Below are positions 63,336 to 64,000 of a stretch of DNA of 64,000 nucleotides, in pieces. The DNA is from Nocardioides baculatus (GTDB lineage: Bacteria > Actinomycetota > Actinomycetes > Propionibacteriales > Nocardioidaceae). Under the pieces are notes generated by a model that was not told the origin of the DNA, did not search any database, and saw only the letters and a program-made list of their open reading frames with translations. Position 1 is the first letter of the stretch. The number at the start of each line of letters is the position of its first letter. Both the position numbers and the translations under genes were made by a program. The stretch spans positions 1 to 64,000 of the forward strand of contig NZ_JAERSG010000004.1 in the NCBI RefSeq assembly GCF_016735675.1. Reading direction: 5' to 3'.

Positions 63336-64000
63336 ATGGCTGATCGTCCGCAGGGCTCCGGGATGCCCGAGAAGGGAACGCCGGAGTACGACTGGCTCTA
63401 CGGAGGCAAGTCGCAGTCCCCGCCGTCCGACTCGACGCAGCGGGTGCCCACCCAGGGAGCCGCCGCATCCGGTCGTCCCGACGAGACCCGCGTGATGCCG
63501 GCCGCGCGGCGCGAGGAGCGCGCCGGCGGCGGACAGCCGCCCACCGACCGCCGGATGCCGGCCGCCTCTCCCCCGGCCCAGAAGCCGAAGCCGAAGAAGC
63601 GCCGCTGGCGCCCCCGCCTGCGGCTCGGCCTCATCCCGCTGCTGCTCCTGCTGGTCCTGGTCTACCTGGCCGGCGTGCCGCTCTACCACTGGACGCAGAT
63701 CGAGAAGGTCGACGCCGAGCCCAGCGGCGGCAAGCGGCCCGACGACCAGCCCGGCACCAACTACCTGATCGTCGGCTCGGACAAGGCCGACGACCTCACC
63801 GACGCGCAGCGCAAGGTCCTCAAGACCGGCGAGCGCGGCGGCACCAACACCGACACGATCATCGTGCTGCACACCGGCTCCGGCGGCCGCACGATGATGT
63901 CGATCCCGCGCGACACCCTGACCGAGGTGCCGGGCGAGGGCACGCAGATGATCAACTCCGCCTTCGCCAGCGGCGGCGCCCCCAAGCTGGTGGCCACCGT
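63336..64000 (+). CDS. LCP family protein, partial (3' end outside window)
   Basis: The first 221 residues are present. A long Pro/Arg/Gly-rich cytoplasmic N-terminus (about 1-92; PEYDWLYGGKSQSP) precedes one membrane helix (LRLGLIPLLLLLVLVYLAGVPLY). The start of an LCP domain follows: GTNYLIVGSDKADDLT, GERGGTNTDTIIVLHTGSGGRTMMSIPRDTLTEVPG and INSAFASGGAPKLVAT. The Asp in NTDT and Arg in IPRD are expected phosphate- and metal-binding residues. It is divergent from the thioesterase gene. It is the second LCP protein within 2 kb, differing in topology from the one heading the galactan operon. Confidence 0.93.
   Translation, partial: MADRPQGSGMPEKGTPEYDWLYGGKSQSPPSDSTQRVPTQGAAASGRPDETRVMPAARREERAGGGQPPTDRRMPAASPPAQKPKPKKRRWRPRLRLGLIPLLLLLVLVYLAGVPLYHWTQIEKVDAEPSGGKRPDDQPGTNYLIVGSDKADDLTDAQRKVLKTGERGGTNTDTIIVLHTGSGGRTMMSIPRDTLTEVPGEGTQMINSAFASGGAPKLVAT

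Overview
The window is 64 kb of very high-G+C actinobacterial chromosome, read here as Nocardioides or a close relative in the Nocardioidaceae. The codon pattern is strongly GC-biased. Core genes keep an order known from Mycobacterium tuberculosis (Rv3235, secA, hpf, comF, lpqB-mtrB-mtrA, ahcY; then SIS protein, DUF3499, metallopeptidase-like, whiB2, fbiA, fbiB). DUF222/HNH, DUF5719, TIGR03089 and F420 genes also point to this group. No rRNA, tRNA, CRISPR array, prophage or insertion sequence was seen. The genus is an inference from gene content and was not tested by a search.

Region by region. (1) 1-6608: a carbohydrate uptake and catabolism locus. It holds a sugar ABC transporter (ATPase, permease, lipoprotein binding protein), a Gfo/Idh oxidoreductase and a sugar-phosphate isomerase cut by the window edge. 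A divergent ROK repressor faces the transporter across an inverted repeat. (2) 6593-8566: acyl-CoA dehydrogenase and a small lipoprotein. (3) 8574-14603: an unusual minus-strand envelope locus with a secreted endonuclease/exonuclease/phosphatase (EEP) protein fused to a degenerate phosphatase-like domain, a second EEP protein, a LicD-methyltransferase fusion, a small coiled-coil protein and a sulfotransferase. (4) 14825-20015: MgtE-N/CBS protein, DUF1003, Mrp ATPase, TatB, a LysM membrane protein and an Rv3235-like protein. (5) 20091-32372: SecA, a YcaQ-like glycosylase, a LuxR-type response regulator, ribosome hibernation factor, ComF, LpqB-MtrB-MtrA and AhcY.

(6) 32466-40277: a more variable stretch with DUF808, three acetyltransferases, a frameshifted chloramphenicol-phosphotransferase-like gene, an HNH endonuclease, a nucleotidyltransferase, a short UppS-like prenyltransferase, VOC and NTF2-like proteins and a secreted protein of unknown function. 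(7) 40349-50733: SIS protein, Trm112-like protein, DUF3499, a metallopeptidase-family protein, DUF5719, a large glycosyltransferase, WhiB2, CofD and CofE for coenzyme F420, DUF3105 and TIGR03089. (8) 50747-62115: a cell-wall block with a PGRP amidase carrying FG-GAP repeats and a galactan-type module (Wzt, Wzm, GlfT2, UDP-galactopyranose mutase, two GT2 enzymes, an LCP ligase). (9) 62206-64000: acetyltransferase, hotdog thioesterase and the start of a second LCP protein.

Much of the window serves the cell envelope: secretion (SecA, TatB), envelope sensing (MtrAB-LpqB), glycan synthesis and export, LCP ligation and wall hydrolysis. The most unusual parts are the EEP/LicD/sulfotransferase locus with a possible iron box, the structured leader and tandem palindromes ahead of the amidase, an intergenic hairpin repeat present twice, and a recurrent leaderless promoter pattern (TANNNT 6-8 bases before the start codon).
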